DNA from: Aedes albopictus
Lineage: Eukaryota > Arthropoda > Insecta > Diptera > Culicidae
Reading direction: 5' to 3'
NCBI RefSeq assembly: GCF_035046485.1
Contig: NC_085137.1
Location: 480,990,252 to 481,054,251, forward strand
DNA: 64,000 bases
Shown piece by piece: positions 12,162 to 23,091 of this stretch; within the stretch, counting starts at the first letter, position 1; each line of letters opens with the position of its first letter. Made by a program: the position numbers and the translations under genes. The notes beneath the pieces were generated by a model. It searched no databases and was not told the origin of the DNA. It saw only the letters and a program-made list of their open reading frames with translations.

Positions 12162-12329
12162 GGGGCCGTTCATAAACCACGTAGACTTTTTGGGAGGAGG
12201 GCGGGGGGGTCTGGCCAAAGTCTACGCTCCATACAAATTTCAAAAATTTTGTATGGACGAAAGTCTACGAGGCGGGAGGGGGGTTCTGAGATGGTCAAAT
12301 TTTGGTCTACGTGGTTTATGAACAGCCCC
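12162..12329. mobile_element. PIF/Harbinger-like MITE, 3-bp target duplication
   Basis: A 168-bp palindromic element. GGGGCCGTTCATAAACCACG starts it and the inverse ...GAACAGCCCC ends it, with TAA duplicated at 12159-12161 and 12330-12332. The interior contains G-rich runs. TWA-type 3-bp duplications are characteristic of Harbinger elements. Confidence 0.88.
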
Positions 12330-12797
12330 TAACAGGAATACCGCTCAGAGCAGGATAGATCAATCGTCGGAATCGTTTGTAGTTCGGGTTTTCGCTTTTA
12401 ATAAAAACTTATACTTCATCGATGCGTCTCAAGCCAGCCAGAGTGATTTGAATAAAACTTATCTTATTTGAAACGCTTCCGTAGAGTATCGAACGTCAGT
12501 TTGTTTGAGTGTATTGTGTGTGTCTGTTTTAAAAATAAAACTGGTCTTATCAATGCTTCATGTTTCACCTTAATGTAGTTCTTACAAAGTACAGAATTAT
12601 TCATATGATGGGAGTCCTAAAGTCGAAATTAGTAACATTGATGCTATACTAGTTTCAGTTGAAAATTTCGATAAGTTGACGGAGAGAACAAACTAAACGC
12701 GTGGGATTTCTTGAACAGCTACTACACAGTTGTTTTTTTCCTTTTCCTAAAGATTGGTTTGATTGAAGTGATACGAGGTTTCGGGAGGCGATAGGAC

Positions 12798-12866
12798 TTA
12801 CTCCTCCTGCTCTTGCTCGGCCAACATGGGATCGTCGGTGTCCACTAGTTTGCCGGATACGTCATC
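12798..12866 (-). CDS. Predicted terminal coding exon of the Sh3beta-like gene
   Basis: On the minus strand a clean acceptor (TGAATCTACTTCCAG) precedes 22 codons that start DDVSGK, continue VDTDDPMLAEQEQEE and end at TAA (12798-12800). The exon begins in phase 0, which matches the donor of the exon at 13111-13245 across a 244-bp intron. The peptide is acidic, as expected for the tail of a glutamic-acid-rich SH3BGR protein. Assignment to this gene rests on phase, orientation and composition, not on a database match. The neighbouring intron contains ATGGCGGAC and ATGGCGGCAG motifs at about 12905-12950. Confidence 0.65.
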   Translation of the reverse strand, partial: DDVSGKLVDTDDPMLAEQEQEE

Positions 12867-13110
12867 CTGGAAGTAGATTCATAGGCCGATCGATTAGTGC
12901 AACCAATATGGCGGACTACGCGTTTAAAACAAACATGGCGGCAGCTTAAACCAGTTTCGTTATCTAAAGAATATGATGTTTAAAAGTACTATAAGCGTAC
13001 AAATGTTAGAAGCATCCTTTTTAAAATACTATTATCCTGACAAGCAGCGACTATTAATAGTTAATAGCATTGATTTCATGAGTTTATTCAGCTTATTGTT
13101 CTATTCACAC

Positions 13111-13245
13111 CTCTTCGGCAATCTCCACGTCCTCTTCGGCTTCCTCGTCGGCGTCCTCTCGTTCTCCCATGGCAGCGGCCGCCTTCAGAAGTTCCCTCTG
13201 CTCCGCCAAATCTTCGTCGTAACCGTGCACGTCGCTAGAAGTTTC
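13111..13245 (-). CDS. Predicted internal exon, 45 codons, acidic
   Basis: The minus-strand acceptor ...ATTTCAAAG is followed by a 135-nt exon whose peptide starts ETSSDVHGYDEDLAEQRELL, has a short alanine run, and ends in the acidic EEAEEDVEIAEE. It closes at the donor GAG|GTGTGA. Both ends are phase 0, so it splices in frame to the terminal exon at 12866 and from either the core exon at 23092 or the acidic exon at 19048. Reading through the donor gives an immediate stop. The helical, charged character suits a C-terminal tail. I know no family match, so it is assigned by gene structure alone. Confidence 0.62.
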
Positions 13246-13559
13246 CTTTGAAATGGTTCGAATCGAATAATTACGTAATTTCACGACTGATTCCAATCTG
13301 AAGGATAACGTCAGACCTCTCGCATATGGTTACTGCTACTATTTTTAAAATCACACATCAAATCGGAAGCACATCACAGCGAAAATATAATACATCAAGT
13401 GAATATGGTCAATAAATGCATTTCAATAAAGCATGTTATTGTTTGAACATTTGATTAGAATTTTTTGCGAAATGAGTAAGTGTAAGTGATTGAATAGAAT
13501 TCGATAGTTTTTGTTATGTTTGTTTGTTGCAATGCTTACAACAATTTACGATGAATATA

Positions 13560-13620
13560 TGTTGTTATTATTATTATTAGCTTTATTAAAGAGATTTTCA
13601 GCCCGCGGCTGGTTCATCTC
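13560..13620 (-). repeat. (TTA)n tail of a minus-strand retroposon fragment
   Basis: TTATTATTATTATTAG is followed by CTTTATTAAAGAGATTTTCA. Read on the minus strand this is a short 3'-end fragment with an (AAT)n tail, comparable to 3626-3700. Confidence 0.4.
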
Positions 13621-13724
13621 CAACGTGAATATATGTTTAACAATCAAATCGTTGCAACTTTTTTTTCTTGTAGGTAAAAATGCTAGACTTCGCCCCGCTC
13701 TAATTTTCACCACTTCATACATAA

Positions 13725-14026
13725 AGCATCAGCTGCTGAGAGAACCAACCATCATCCATACCGTGAAAATCGGAAGGCTACGGTGGGTGGGTCACATCAT
13801 CAGGATGTCGGATAGCAACCCGACTAAAATGGTTCTCGAGAGACATCCGACCGGTACAAGAAGACGTGGAGTGCAGCGAGCTAGGTGGGTCGACCAAGTG
13901 GAGGACGATCTGCGGACCCTACGCAGAGTGCGGAACTGGAGACAAACAGCCAAGGACCGAGTGGAATGGAGGCGGCTACTATGTACATCAGAGGCCATCC
14001 CGGCCTTAGCCTGATCGGTAAGGTAA
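13725..14026 (+). mobile_element. RTE-type LINE, 3' end only
   Basis: An open plus-strand segment encodes the C-terminal region of an RTE-like ORF2: REPTIIHTVKIGRLRWVGHI, a GTRRRG segment and the VEDDLRTL...NWRQTAKDRVEWRR signature, ending with a stop at 14012-14014. It is very similar to 24988-25275 but keeps a CTAG tetranucleotide that the other copy has lost, so this copy reads without a frameshift. Similarity starts abruptly at GCATCAGCTGCT, indicating 5' truncation. Target duplications were not found. Confidence 0.8.
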
Positions 14027-14177
14027 GTAAGGGCTTAGACTAGAGCAGTGGCGAGGTCTAGTGCTTTTACTCTTAGTAATTCGAAGTTGAGCCAGACGTT
14101 TTTCAAAAATCACGCATTTCTGTGGTTGAGCACCAATAGCATAAAAAGGGTAGAAAATAATGCAGAATATTTTTTCT

Positions 14178-14800
14178 GGATATCCTAAGCCATCCAAACT
14201 GTTATTGAGTTTAGATGCTACGCAGTCTACACATGTAACGGTATCTTCTTTCGTTTTACAAAGCTACGATTGTTAATCTATCATGTCCAGTAAGTCTTCT
14301 GAAAGTTCAAAAGACAGTGTCAGAACAGTTGGGATATCCTAGGACCTAGGTCATCCAAACTGTTCTTGAGTTTAGATCTTAAAGCCTACGGGTGTAAGGG
14401 TAATTTATTTCATTATTCCAAACTACGATTGATCTATCATGCCCAGTAAATCTTCTGAACGTTCAAAAGACAGTAACAGATCAGTCGGGATATCCTAGGT
14501 CATCCAAATTGTTCTTGAGTTTAGATCCTAAAGTCTACGAGTGTAACGGACATTTCTTTCATTATACAAAGCTACGATTTGTAATCTATCATGCCCAGTA
14601 AATCTTCTGAATGTTCAAGGGACACCATTAGATCGGCTGGGGTCATCCAAACTATTATGATGCTTAAAATCTAGCATCTACAGCAATTGAAGTTTCTGTT
14701 TTGGCTATATAGATATATGTTTTATAATCTATTATACCTACTGGAGCTCTAAGAGCACTATCAGATACTACGATCTAGCTTCGCGATATTCTGATATTCA
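14178..14800 (+). repeat. Satellite-like array, ~155-bp unit, first orientation
   Basis: About four tandem units begin at 14178, 14332, 14488 and about 14640 (GGATATCCTA then GTCATCCAAACTGTT). Each contains TCTATCATGYCCAGTAAGTC and GTTCAAAAGACAGT segments. Units diverge progressively to the right. The same theme continues in inverse orientation at about 14950-17215. Confidence 0.8.
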
Positions 14801-15616
14801 GAATCGTTAATACTGTCCAGCAATATTGGACAACATGCAACATGGAGTCTAAACAAAATTACCAACCGTAATGATTGTATCCATTTCATTTATTTAGCGT
14901 TAATAACAATTATATCAAAACTGAATCAGTAAACCCTTATCCTAAGCCGCGTCCCACATAAACCTGAAATATCTCAAAGGTATTTTGGAATGGCTCTGAG
15001 TTTTACAGAAGGATCTGGGTGGGTTGGACTAGGTAACATAACTTTTTATAGCACAAATGTTTCAAAGGTACAAAACAATACCAACTAGTCTTTGAAGAAT
15101 ATTAGTAAATATTATTCATTATGTATCATTATTTAGTGTAGCAGGCCAGCATTGCAAGTGTAGATATAAAGTTGTGTGCTCCATGAAATATTGAATGATC
15201 TTAACTATCACAAATATTTCATGTAGTGACCATTGAGAGTTAAGAGGTTTATAGATCCTATTTGGTTGTGTAACGTTACTATCTAAAACGGAATCACCTG
15301 ATGTCACAATAGTTGTTTTTTATAAAACTTAGCTCCATAACAGTAAGGATGTCCCAAAATCTCCCTAAAAATATAACAACGCTTATTGTTCCTATCGCAA
15401 GTGTAGAACTGAAGATATGGTCTCCAAAGTAGTTTGGTTGATCTGGAATATTTCCCAACTATTTTGGAATGACTCATGAAATGCCAGAGGGATTACAGAT
15501 TACAGTTGGATGTGTAATAGTACAGTTCGCTGTGAGAATAACTACTGTTACTGTCAAGAGTTAAACTTCAGGACAGTTTGGACGACCCGTAATGCCCCAA
15601 AGGTTCATAATAATAT

Positions 15617-16278
15617 CACAGAGAAACAGACGTCACACTCTCATCGCTTCCCATCGATCACCTTTTTAACGGGTAATTCAAATATTCAGTAGTAGGTCGA
15701 TTGGCCACTCGCGGCGCTGGTATAGTTTTTGCTCCTGTTTGACGTTTGCTCACTACCGCCATCTAGTGGCGGCCCGGCCAAGCACAGTGCATTTAGCATT
15801 GGGCGATTATGTTTTCGTGACGATGTTTTTTAATGAAGTTTGTTCTAAGCAGTGCTGAAACTTTCATTTCGTCATATCCAAATTCAACCACCTACAGCTC
15901 ATTCTAGAAGCTGAACCTGAGAATATGGTTTATGGGAAACTTGTGCGGCTAGACCAGTTCTGCAAGAAAGTCACGGAAAAACCGCTATTTTTCGAATATT
16001 TGATGTAAATGTCACGTACTACCTTTGAAAAATGCCAAATGATATTCACCGTGAATATCATTGGGATTTTTCGAAGGTAGTCCGTGACATTTACCTTAAA
16101 TATTCGAAAAGTAGTGGTTTTTCCGTGACTTTCTTGCAGAATTGGTCTAGCCGCACAAGTTTACCATATATCATATTCTCAGGTTCAGCTTCTAAAATGA
16201 GCTGTAGGTGGTTCAATTTAGATATGACGAAATGATTTTTTCAGCACTGGTTCTAAGTGTTACGTCTGTTTCTCTGTG
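15617..16278 (-). mobile_element. 7-bp-duplication MITE, copy 4, split by a hAT MITE
   Basis: The outer ends are CACAGAGAAACAGACGTCAC and ...GTTACGTCTGTTTCTCTGTG, with the 7-bp duplication ATAATAT (15610-15616, 16279-16285). Removing the nested 400-bp element and one 8-bp duplication leaves 254 bp, the standard family length. It is reversed relative to copies 1-3. Confidence 0.92.
15850..16249. mobile_element. hAT-type fold-back MITE, 400 bp
   Basis: CAGTGCTGAAA at the left and TTTCAGCACTG at the right, with arms of nearly 200 bp pairing along their length. It is flanked by the 8-bp duplication GTTCTAAG (15842-15849, 16250-16257) and inserted into the 7-bp MITE. A second family member lies at 39509-39906. 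Confidence 0.93.
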
Positions 16279-16524
16279 ATAATATCCTAGTATACTCCAG
16301 GTTGGTGCAGTAGCCGCGATTGATTATACACCGTTACTCAGTGCATATATCAGATATGGCTATTGTTACGAGTGTAGACCTGAACTTCTGAACTTCAAGA
16401 TAGTTTGGCTGACCTGGAATATACCTATAGTGTCTCTAAATGACATTTGAGATTTCAAGAGCTTCATGGAACCCAGCAGATTATGCAATGCTATTATTTA
16501 TAGAAAAAAACACATAATAGTTAT

Positions 16525-16780
16525 TTATGTAACGAGTTGCAAAAAGTTGATTTTTTCAGCACGAGTCGTACATTTACCCAACGAGGCTTGTCGAGTTGGA
16601 TAAATACGGAGAGTGCTGAAAAAATCGAGTTTTGCAACGAGTTCCATACAAAATTTTATGCAATGATTTTTTTCATAATGCAATCCATTTGAGTTGCATA
16701 ATGTTCATAATGCAACTCAAATGAGTTGCATTATGAATGCAACTCATTTCAGTTGCATAATGGGCCACTTCGGAAAAATT
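16525..16780. repeat. Hairpin repeat CAGCACGAGTCGTACATTT..., copy A
   Basis: TTTTTTCAGCACGAGTCGTA and ACGGAGAGTGCTGAAAAAAT bracket a short segment with internal dyad symmetry (CCAACGAGGC / CGAGTTGG). Outer GTAACGAGTTGCAAAA and TTTTGCAACGAGTT also pair. A run of TTGCATAATG repeats follows. A close relative is at 21912-22050. Confidence 0.65.
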
Positions 16781-17459
16781 GATCATTTTGATTTTGATGA
16801 GTTATATAAAATGTAAATTATGATACTGAATTGTATAAAGTTATTTTTGTAGATTTAAAGGACTTCATTTTAGGACAGTTTGGACAACCCTGAATGTCCC
16901 AAAATTTTATAATAATACAAAGTAGAGTTCAGACTAGTCCAGTAACCGTGGTTGATTAGACAACGTTACTCAGAATAACAGTATGGCTACTGTTACGAGT
17001 GTAGACCTGAAGTTCTGAACTCCAAGGTAGTTTGGCTGACCTAGAATATCCCTATTGTGTATATAAAATACATTGTAGATTTCAAGAGCTTCATGGATCC
17101 CAGTAGATTATGTAATGCTATTAACACATAAACTTTTTATTGTAGATTTGAAGAACTTTACTACAGGACAGTTTGGAACACCTAAAACATCCCAGAATAA
17201 AAAACACCATTTGATATTCTTGACGAAGGTTAAATGAATACATATGAACAACTGGTATATCAATTAGTTTTTTTCTCCAAACTTTATGATGTTCAAGATG
17301 TTGTAGGTTGTCAGTGAAGTCACAAATACAGTTATTCCCATTTTTCCTCTATAGTGGACTCAATTTGTAACAACTTTACCGAAGACAGTATGCTGTTTTA
17401 TTGAATTTATACAGCCATTTCTATGTTGGGATCACATATGACCCCTCCGGCTCCAAATG

Positions 17460-18880
17460 TACAAAATTTTACTGCATTCGGCTCTCAATGTTTTTTTGAA
17501 TAAATCCTGGAATAATTTTGAAAACAATCGTTGAAGGAATGCCGAAAAGCGTCCCACAACGAATCCTGGTGGAAATCTGTGGTGTAATCTCTCGAGGAAT
17601 CCCTGGATACATCTTGATAGAAATTGGGAGAAAATTCCAAGAAAACTGAAGGGAACTTTCAGGAGGAATCTTGGGGGCATTCTCTGGAGGATCCTGATAG
17701 AAAGTCCAATCTCTGAAACAATTTCAGAATGATTTTTCGAGAAATATTGCGAAGATTCTAGAGTGGAATTCTAACAGGTATCCTCGGAAGAATCCCTGGA
17801 GAAATACAGCAAAAAATCAGAAGGGATACCGGAAGAAAATTCGAGTCGGAATTCCAAGAAGAAAATGTATAAATATCTCTAGAAAAGTTCAGGAAATAAT
17901 CCCTGAAAGAGGATTTCTGGAACTATTTTTGGATATTTTGGAACTATAATTCTGGATAATTCTTTATAGGAATCATTTGAAAAATTTACCGGAATCCTGC
18001 AAGAAATTTTCAAGAATACAGGAGCAATCCCAGAATGATTTTTTTTGGGAAAAATCTAGAAGTAGAATTCTAAGAGATAACCATGGAAGAATCCTTGGAG
18101 AATTTGGGAAATATTCAGACAATATCCCAGATGACAACTCAAGGATAAATTCCGAAAGCAATCTCTGGAGGAATCTCTTAAAGAGTTCCTGAAGGAATTC
18201 CGGGTGGAGCAAATTCCCGTAATCCCACAAAAAAAAATCAGGAAGAATCTGGAGAAGTTATGGCAAGAATTCCTAGAGGAATCTCAGAAGCAGTCCCAAA
18301 GTAATTCATTTGAGAAAACCCGTGATGATTCTAGAGTGGAATTCTAGAGATATCCCTGGAGGTATCACGCGAGTAACACTGGTAGAAAATTCATGAAAAC
18401 GTCTGGAATTGCCGAAAGAATCTCGGGAGAAATTCAAGGAGGAATCTCGGGAGCAATTTCTGGAGAATGTCCTAGAAGGGTTCCGTTTTGAATATCAGGA
18501 TCAATCACTGTTAGAATCCAAGAGGAATCTCTGGTAGAATTGCTGATTGAATCCTAAAAGGAATCCTTGGACAAAATTTCCGTAATCCTGGAAGAGAATT
18601 TTAGAAGGATTAATAGGTGCATGTCCTGGAGGGAGAAATGCAGCTAGGAATTCCTAGAGGAATCCCTTAAGCTATTCCGGAATGAATCATTTGAAAAAAA
18701 TCACGAAGAATCGCAGGTGGGATTCTTGAACGGATTCCGGAGAAATTTCCTGAAGGAATTACGGATAGAATTCCGGGAAACATAGTTGAGCAAATTTTTG
18801 GAATTATTCCACGAAGAATATTAGTAAAATAGTTTGGATTTAATTCTGGATGATTTTTTGTTGAGTTAAGGTACCCAAGA
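17460..18880. repeat. Degenerate GGAATCC minisatellite, 1.4 kb
   Basis: A long tract of imperfect units such as GGAATCCTGGAGAAATTCC, AGGAATCTCTGGAGGAATC and their variants. Short open frames on both strands here are made only of these repeats. It lies inside the large intron of the Sh3beta-like gene. Confidence 0.7.
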
Positions 18881-19047
18881 AGAAACCCGATGCCCGAACC
18901 CCTACCCAGCATAAACTTTACTTCGATTGACCTCAGAGAACAAACATGCGAGACAATAGTTCGTGCAGCACAGAGAGTTGAGGCGTTGCGAAACGAGAGT
19001 AGAGAGAGCACGTACAACATTGACCATTCGACCATAGATAATCAAAC

Positions 19048-20073
19048 CTTCGGATCGCCGCCGGTCTCCTGAACAGTTTCCTCTTCCACCGGATTATCTA
19101 GGAGCAGGCCTTCAGTTACTTCGCCGTCATCAACTGCTTTTGTCACCTCCATCACCGATACGGGTTCGTCACTGTCACTTTCATCGTCATCCTCTTCATC
19201 GCCGCCACCACCAGCAGCTTCGACCATTGTTGGTTCGTTTTCAATTTCATCATTTTCCGGCGGAGGATCTTTGGCGCTTTCCACCGTGGGTTGAAGATCT
19301 GCTGTTGGTTCGTCGGATGGGGTACTTTCTTCATCTGTCGTGATGGGAGACATTGGTGTCTCGTTCTCAACGACTGGTTTCTGATCGGTTTCATCGCTGA
19401 TCTCTTCTATGTTTTCAACTGATTCTTCTTCGATGTTCTGATTTTCTGTATCTACAACTGGTACTGCGGATTTACTGTCTTCGTCGTCAAGGCTCATGGG
19501 TTGTTCAGAGTCTTTCTTGACACTTTGAGAACTGTCCGTTTCACCTTCTTGAGTCACTTCATCTACTTCTGCGTCAGTATGTTCTTCAGTTTCTTCTGAG
19601 TGTTTCTCTGTAATCGGGTCAACACTTTCTACTTTAGTTTCTGATTCTGATGCTTCCGATGAAGGAAGCTCTGTCAGGATGCTCCTACTATTTTCTTCGT
19701 TGTCTTCAGCATCTTGAGGTGTTCTCGCGTTTACTGTTGTGGCTTCGACAGGTTCTTTGCTTTCTTCATCAACAATCATAGGTTCCTCGGCTTCGTTTTC
19801 CGACAGTTCTTTGGTTTTGTGTTCAGCAACTTCAGGTTCTTTATCTTCGTCACTATTTTCTACCGTTCCTACCACTTTCTCATCTTCTTGCATCTGATGC
19901 GAGGAATCATCAGCATCCATAGATGCTTCGACCAGTTCTAGTTTCTTCTCCTCTAGTTTCTCATCTTCAACGGCAGTTGCAGTCTCTTCCCGCTCTATTG
20001 CATCGTCATCTCGATCTTCTTTCGTTTCGGATTCGTCGTTGGTTGTCTGCTCGTTTGTTTCGACCTCGTTTTG
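19048..20073 (-). CDS. Predicted acidic cassette exon of the Sh3beta-like gene (~342 codons)
   Basis: A long minus-strand open segment is dominated by Glu, Asp, Ser and Thr (starting QNEVETNEQTTNDESETK; later EEDDDESDSDEPVSVMEV; ending TGGDPK). It has no membrane segment or folded domain and reads as intrinsically disordered. It ends at a donor-like AAG|GTTTGA, in phase 0, just before an in-frame stop. The best acceptor I see is CACTCAAG before 20073; an alternative is ACGAG before 20064. The nearest upstream ATGs would add a Trp-rich hydrophobic stretch, which looks intronic. Its place between the core exon and the small acidic exons, and matching phases, suggest an optional exon making a long glutamic-acid-rich isoform. 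It could instead be a separate gene. Confidence 0.6.
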
Positions 20074-20345
20074 CTTGAGTGCGTGGAGTATTGTGATGAG
20101 TGACCACCAGAGCCAACGCATGATGAACAGGACAATTTTGTTCGAGTGTGTGTTGGGATGTCGATATGCCAATATGTGTTTGGGGTGTAATCAACGGCGT
20201 CGGAATGAAATGAAAATTAAATCAAAATTAGTCATAACTATTCTACAGTAACACAGAGGAACACATCTTACGACATCCAGTCAGCGAGATTTATTCGAAA
20301 TGTTAGGCGAAGTCTCTGGAAAAAGGGCGATTTGTCGGGTTAATA

Positions 20346-20362
20346 AACACACACACACACAT
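20346..20362. repeat. (AC)n microsatellite
   Basis: A run of about eight AC units followed by ATACAGAGAGG. Confidence 0.8.
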
Positions 20363-21660
20363 ACAGAGAGGTAAGGGTGGCACAATTGCAAAGCTGAGAG
20401 TTTTTTTTTTTGTCGACTGATAGCGAACGTTCGCTGTCACGCTTTATTGACGACCTTTATCCAGCAAAGAAGTTACTATCCTCTAGGTAAATACGTCTTA
20501 ACTACTAGGCAACTACCTTACTTTTCAGTTTACATGAAAGATTGTGGTTGTTGAAATGCACATGTTTTTGAAGTTTTCGTTCCGTATGTTTAAGCTTGCT
20601 CGATTTTCATTTGATTTGTAGTTGTTTCCTTCTTTTTTCTACGTTTTGTTGATTTTGCTTGAACAATCTATCGTTACTTTTTGTTGATTAGTAGATATTC
20701 GTTGGATACTACTTATACTTTTTCGGGAAAAGGGTTTGTTTATTAGTAAGGCTCTGAAAATATGAGGATCTGATATTACTTACTAGTTAGATAGAGATAT
20801 TGAAAATGGAAGCCATTAAAATAAACTAATAACTGAGTTTATTATATTATCGTGAAAATAGGACTCCTTACACGTTCACGCTGGAAGCAAGCATCCAATG
20901 TGAATAAATAAATCAATTGTTTCGTTAACTAAGTGGTTGTGATGGTTGATTAATTAATTCGTTCACGTCGATTTCGAATATGAGTCATTTCTGCCGAACA
21001 ACCTCCGAAACTCATAAAAGTTCGCATTTCACGGCATTGCGCACTGCGACGATAACGACGACGACGTGACATTTCATATCACCCTGCTAAGAGTGTCGGT
21101 AAACACGCGGAAATCTCTCTGCAAACGAATGCAACCTGTTCAAATGTTTATCTTATCGTTTCGTTTTTTTTTTTTTCTTTTTCCGATGAACAACGCTTTA
21201 ATATTGATCTTTTTGCGAAGAACATTGCATCATTAAAAGCGGTGCGTTTTGCGTTAGTATGTGGTATTGTTTCTATCGTGTAAATTAGTCATATTTTAAA
21301 CATAGTAATTCCGATAAGTGGTTAGCGTCATTTATTTTATAGCGTAAATTCACGACAACAAAATTACATGCTCTGGAAACGATTGTTAACGCTTCATTTA
21401 AATAGCAAACAACACCATCTTGACTGTTAATAGTGGCTAAAAGAAGCCTATTCATTGCGTTCATAGCATATACAAGAAGCATCATAAAGAGTTGAAAAGT
21501 GTTTTATCGAAAATGGAGTTATCTTTCAATTCAATAAACTGAAATAATTAAACTGATAAATATGATAAATACAGACAAGAACAATCCTACAAGATAGTAA
21601 AAATTGAACTCCTGATAAAAAAGCTCTTATGTTAAACTCCATAAGGGAATTCTTAGACCA
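20363..21660. other. Intron sequence, no recognised feature
   Basis: Lies between the core exon and the acidic segment of the Sh3beta-like gene. There is a poly(T) run and an ACGACGACGACG patch at about 21053-21066. No coding signal. Confidence 0.4.
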
Positions 21661-21719
21661 AGTTTCTCTTCAAAATGTTAGAAAAGAAGCCGTGAAACCC
21701 TGAAAGAACATGACTTTCT

Positions 21720-21905
21720 TCTCAAGTTTACATGATTTGCGGTGGTTCTTCTCACGCTAAGGAGGATTGTCCGATGAAATAAGATACCAGAAACGTCAAT
21801 GGTCAACTTGTAGAGGCAATCTTTAGAGCTGCCCTAGTTGTTGAACAGCGTGCCCGGCAGATGAACGGTAATGCCAATCATATCCGTAACTCTGGCAGAT
21901 AATAG
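21720..21905 (+). pseudogene. Possible gag-like zinc-knuckle fragment
   Basis: The frame reads MICGGSSHAKEDCPMK and then a stop, resembling part of a CCHC knuckle from a retrotransposon gag-like ORF1. A further decayed open segment follows (VNGQLVEA...RQMNGNANHIRNSGR). Too short and broken for family assignment. Confidence 0.35.
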
Positions 21906-21911
21906 TAGTTT

Positions 21912-22380
21912 ACGCAACAAGGTGCAGAATGACGATTTTTACAGCACGAGTCGTACATTTATCCAACGAGGCTTGCCGAGTTGGATAATTACGACGAGTG
22001 CTGGAAAAATCGAGTTCTGCACCGAGTTGCGTACAACGTTTTTTGCAATTTCATAAATTACCCTTGAGGATAGTTTTTAACAAAACTTTTTCATCAAACT
22101 GCACACTGATGTTCATAGCCATGTTTAAGAAAATCTGATCATAACAGGTTATACTGTGCAGTTGTCACAATTTTCCATAACTGCGTCCAGAAAGCATCAA
22201 GAAGTTGACCAAAACTGAAAACAGTGCTGTAATGGTTCATTACGCAACGCAAATCAGTGCTGTAATGAACCATTACAGCACTGTTAATTTGGTGTGGGAA
22301 AGTAGGCCTTTTACTGTCAGATTTGCGTGAGGTAAAACAGCCTATTACGATGAGAAATTGCAAAAAATAACTAACAACAT
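21912..22380. repeat. Hairpin repeat, copy B, with a long palindrome
   Basis: ACAGCACGAGTCGTACATTT, CCAACGAGGCTTGCCGAGTT and the pairing GTGCTGGAAAAATCGAG match copy A at 16525. About 180 bp further on, ACAGTGCTGTAATGGTTCAT and its inverse at about 22255-22285 form a strong palindrome around an ACGCAACGC loop. Confidence 0.6.
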
Positions 22381-22384
22381 CAAT

Positions 22385-23085
22385 TTTGTCATTATCGTGA
22401 TGGGAGAGCGGTGCAACAGGTAAAAGTTTGTGAACTTTACATAAGAAGGCTTTGGATTACGTTTTGAAAATCGATACATATTGTGGAACTTTTTTCCATC
22501 GTGTGGTGTAGGTCCATCAAGCTCCAAATTAATTCGTTATTTGAAATCAAAGATTTTGAAACTTATGATGTCCTTTTCCGTTCGCCTGCAAACAAATAGA
22601 TTGGGAATTAATTTGAATACAGTTTTTAAGAAGTTTAGGAACTGACGGCATTTAATATATTCTCAATCTTTCAGATCATTCCATGAAACACTTTTCAAAA
22701 TCCCTATGATGCATACTAGTTTTCTGATGGTTGCAAAAACCTTCTGTCGTTGCTTAAGTCAAGTGGAGAACATCAGCTTCGAAGAAAATTGCAATTCGTT
22801 TAATATAATAAGCTATATTAATAACATAATGTCTTTTAGCGGCGACGGGGCGCGATCGGTTCATTTCCCCCTTCAATCCCAAAGAGAGGTAGCCAGGAGC
22901 AATCTTAAGCCACGCGAGTGAGAGAGGACCATCATCATTAATCGTTGTTGTGGTTAAATGTAATAGTAGCAAAACGAGCAAAAATTTCCCACATCATTTT
23001 CTGTGCGCCAAAAATTTTTCAAACTCAAACGAAACAACTCAAAACGGCACACGTTTTCTTGTGTGAGTAGAGTATAGCAAACAAC
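22385..23085. other. Intron sequence, no recognised feature
   Basis: Downstream intron of the core exon. Open frames near 22706-22981 on both strands have no supporting signal. Confidence 0.4.
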
Positions 23086-23091
23086 TCAAAC

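Larger units (their letters stand above)
14950..17215 (-). repeat. Satellite-like array, inverse orientation, interrupted
   Basis: The diagnostic motif here reads GTTTGGCTGACCTGGAATAT, the inverse of ATATCCTAGGTCATCCAAAC in the first part of the array. Motif copies occur at about 15432, 15577, 16409, 16882, 17030 and 17170. A ~150-bp segment (GTTACGAGTGTAGACCTGAA...) is duplicated at about 16370 and 16990. Transposons at 15617-16278 and a hairpin repeat near 16525-16780 interrupt it. Confidence 0.7.

Noticed and set aside
13511..13724. N-terminal part of a 167-residue frame leading into the RTE fragment
   Set aside because: Runs through a TTA microsatellite and non-homologous sequence; only the part from about 13725 matches RTE.
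19042..20172. Treating the acidic frame as a stand-alone 376-residue protein starting MAYRHPNTH
   Set aside because: The first ~33 residues are a Trp-rich hydrophobic stretch unlike the rest and lie upstream of an acceptor-like site. The phase-0 donor at the 3' end fits an internal exon better.
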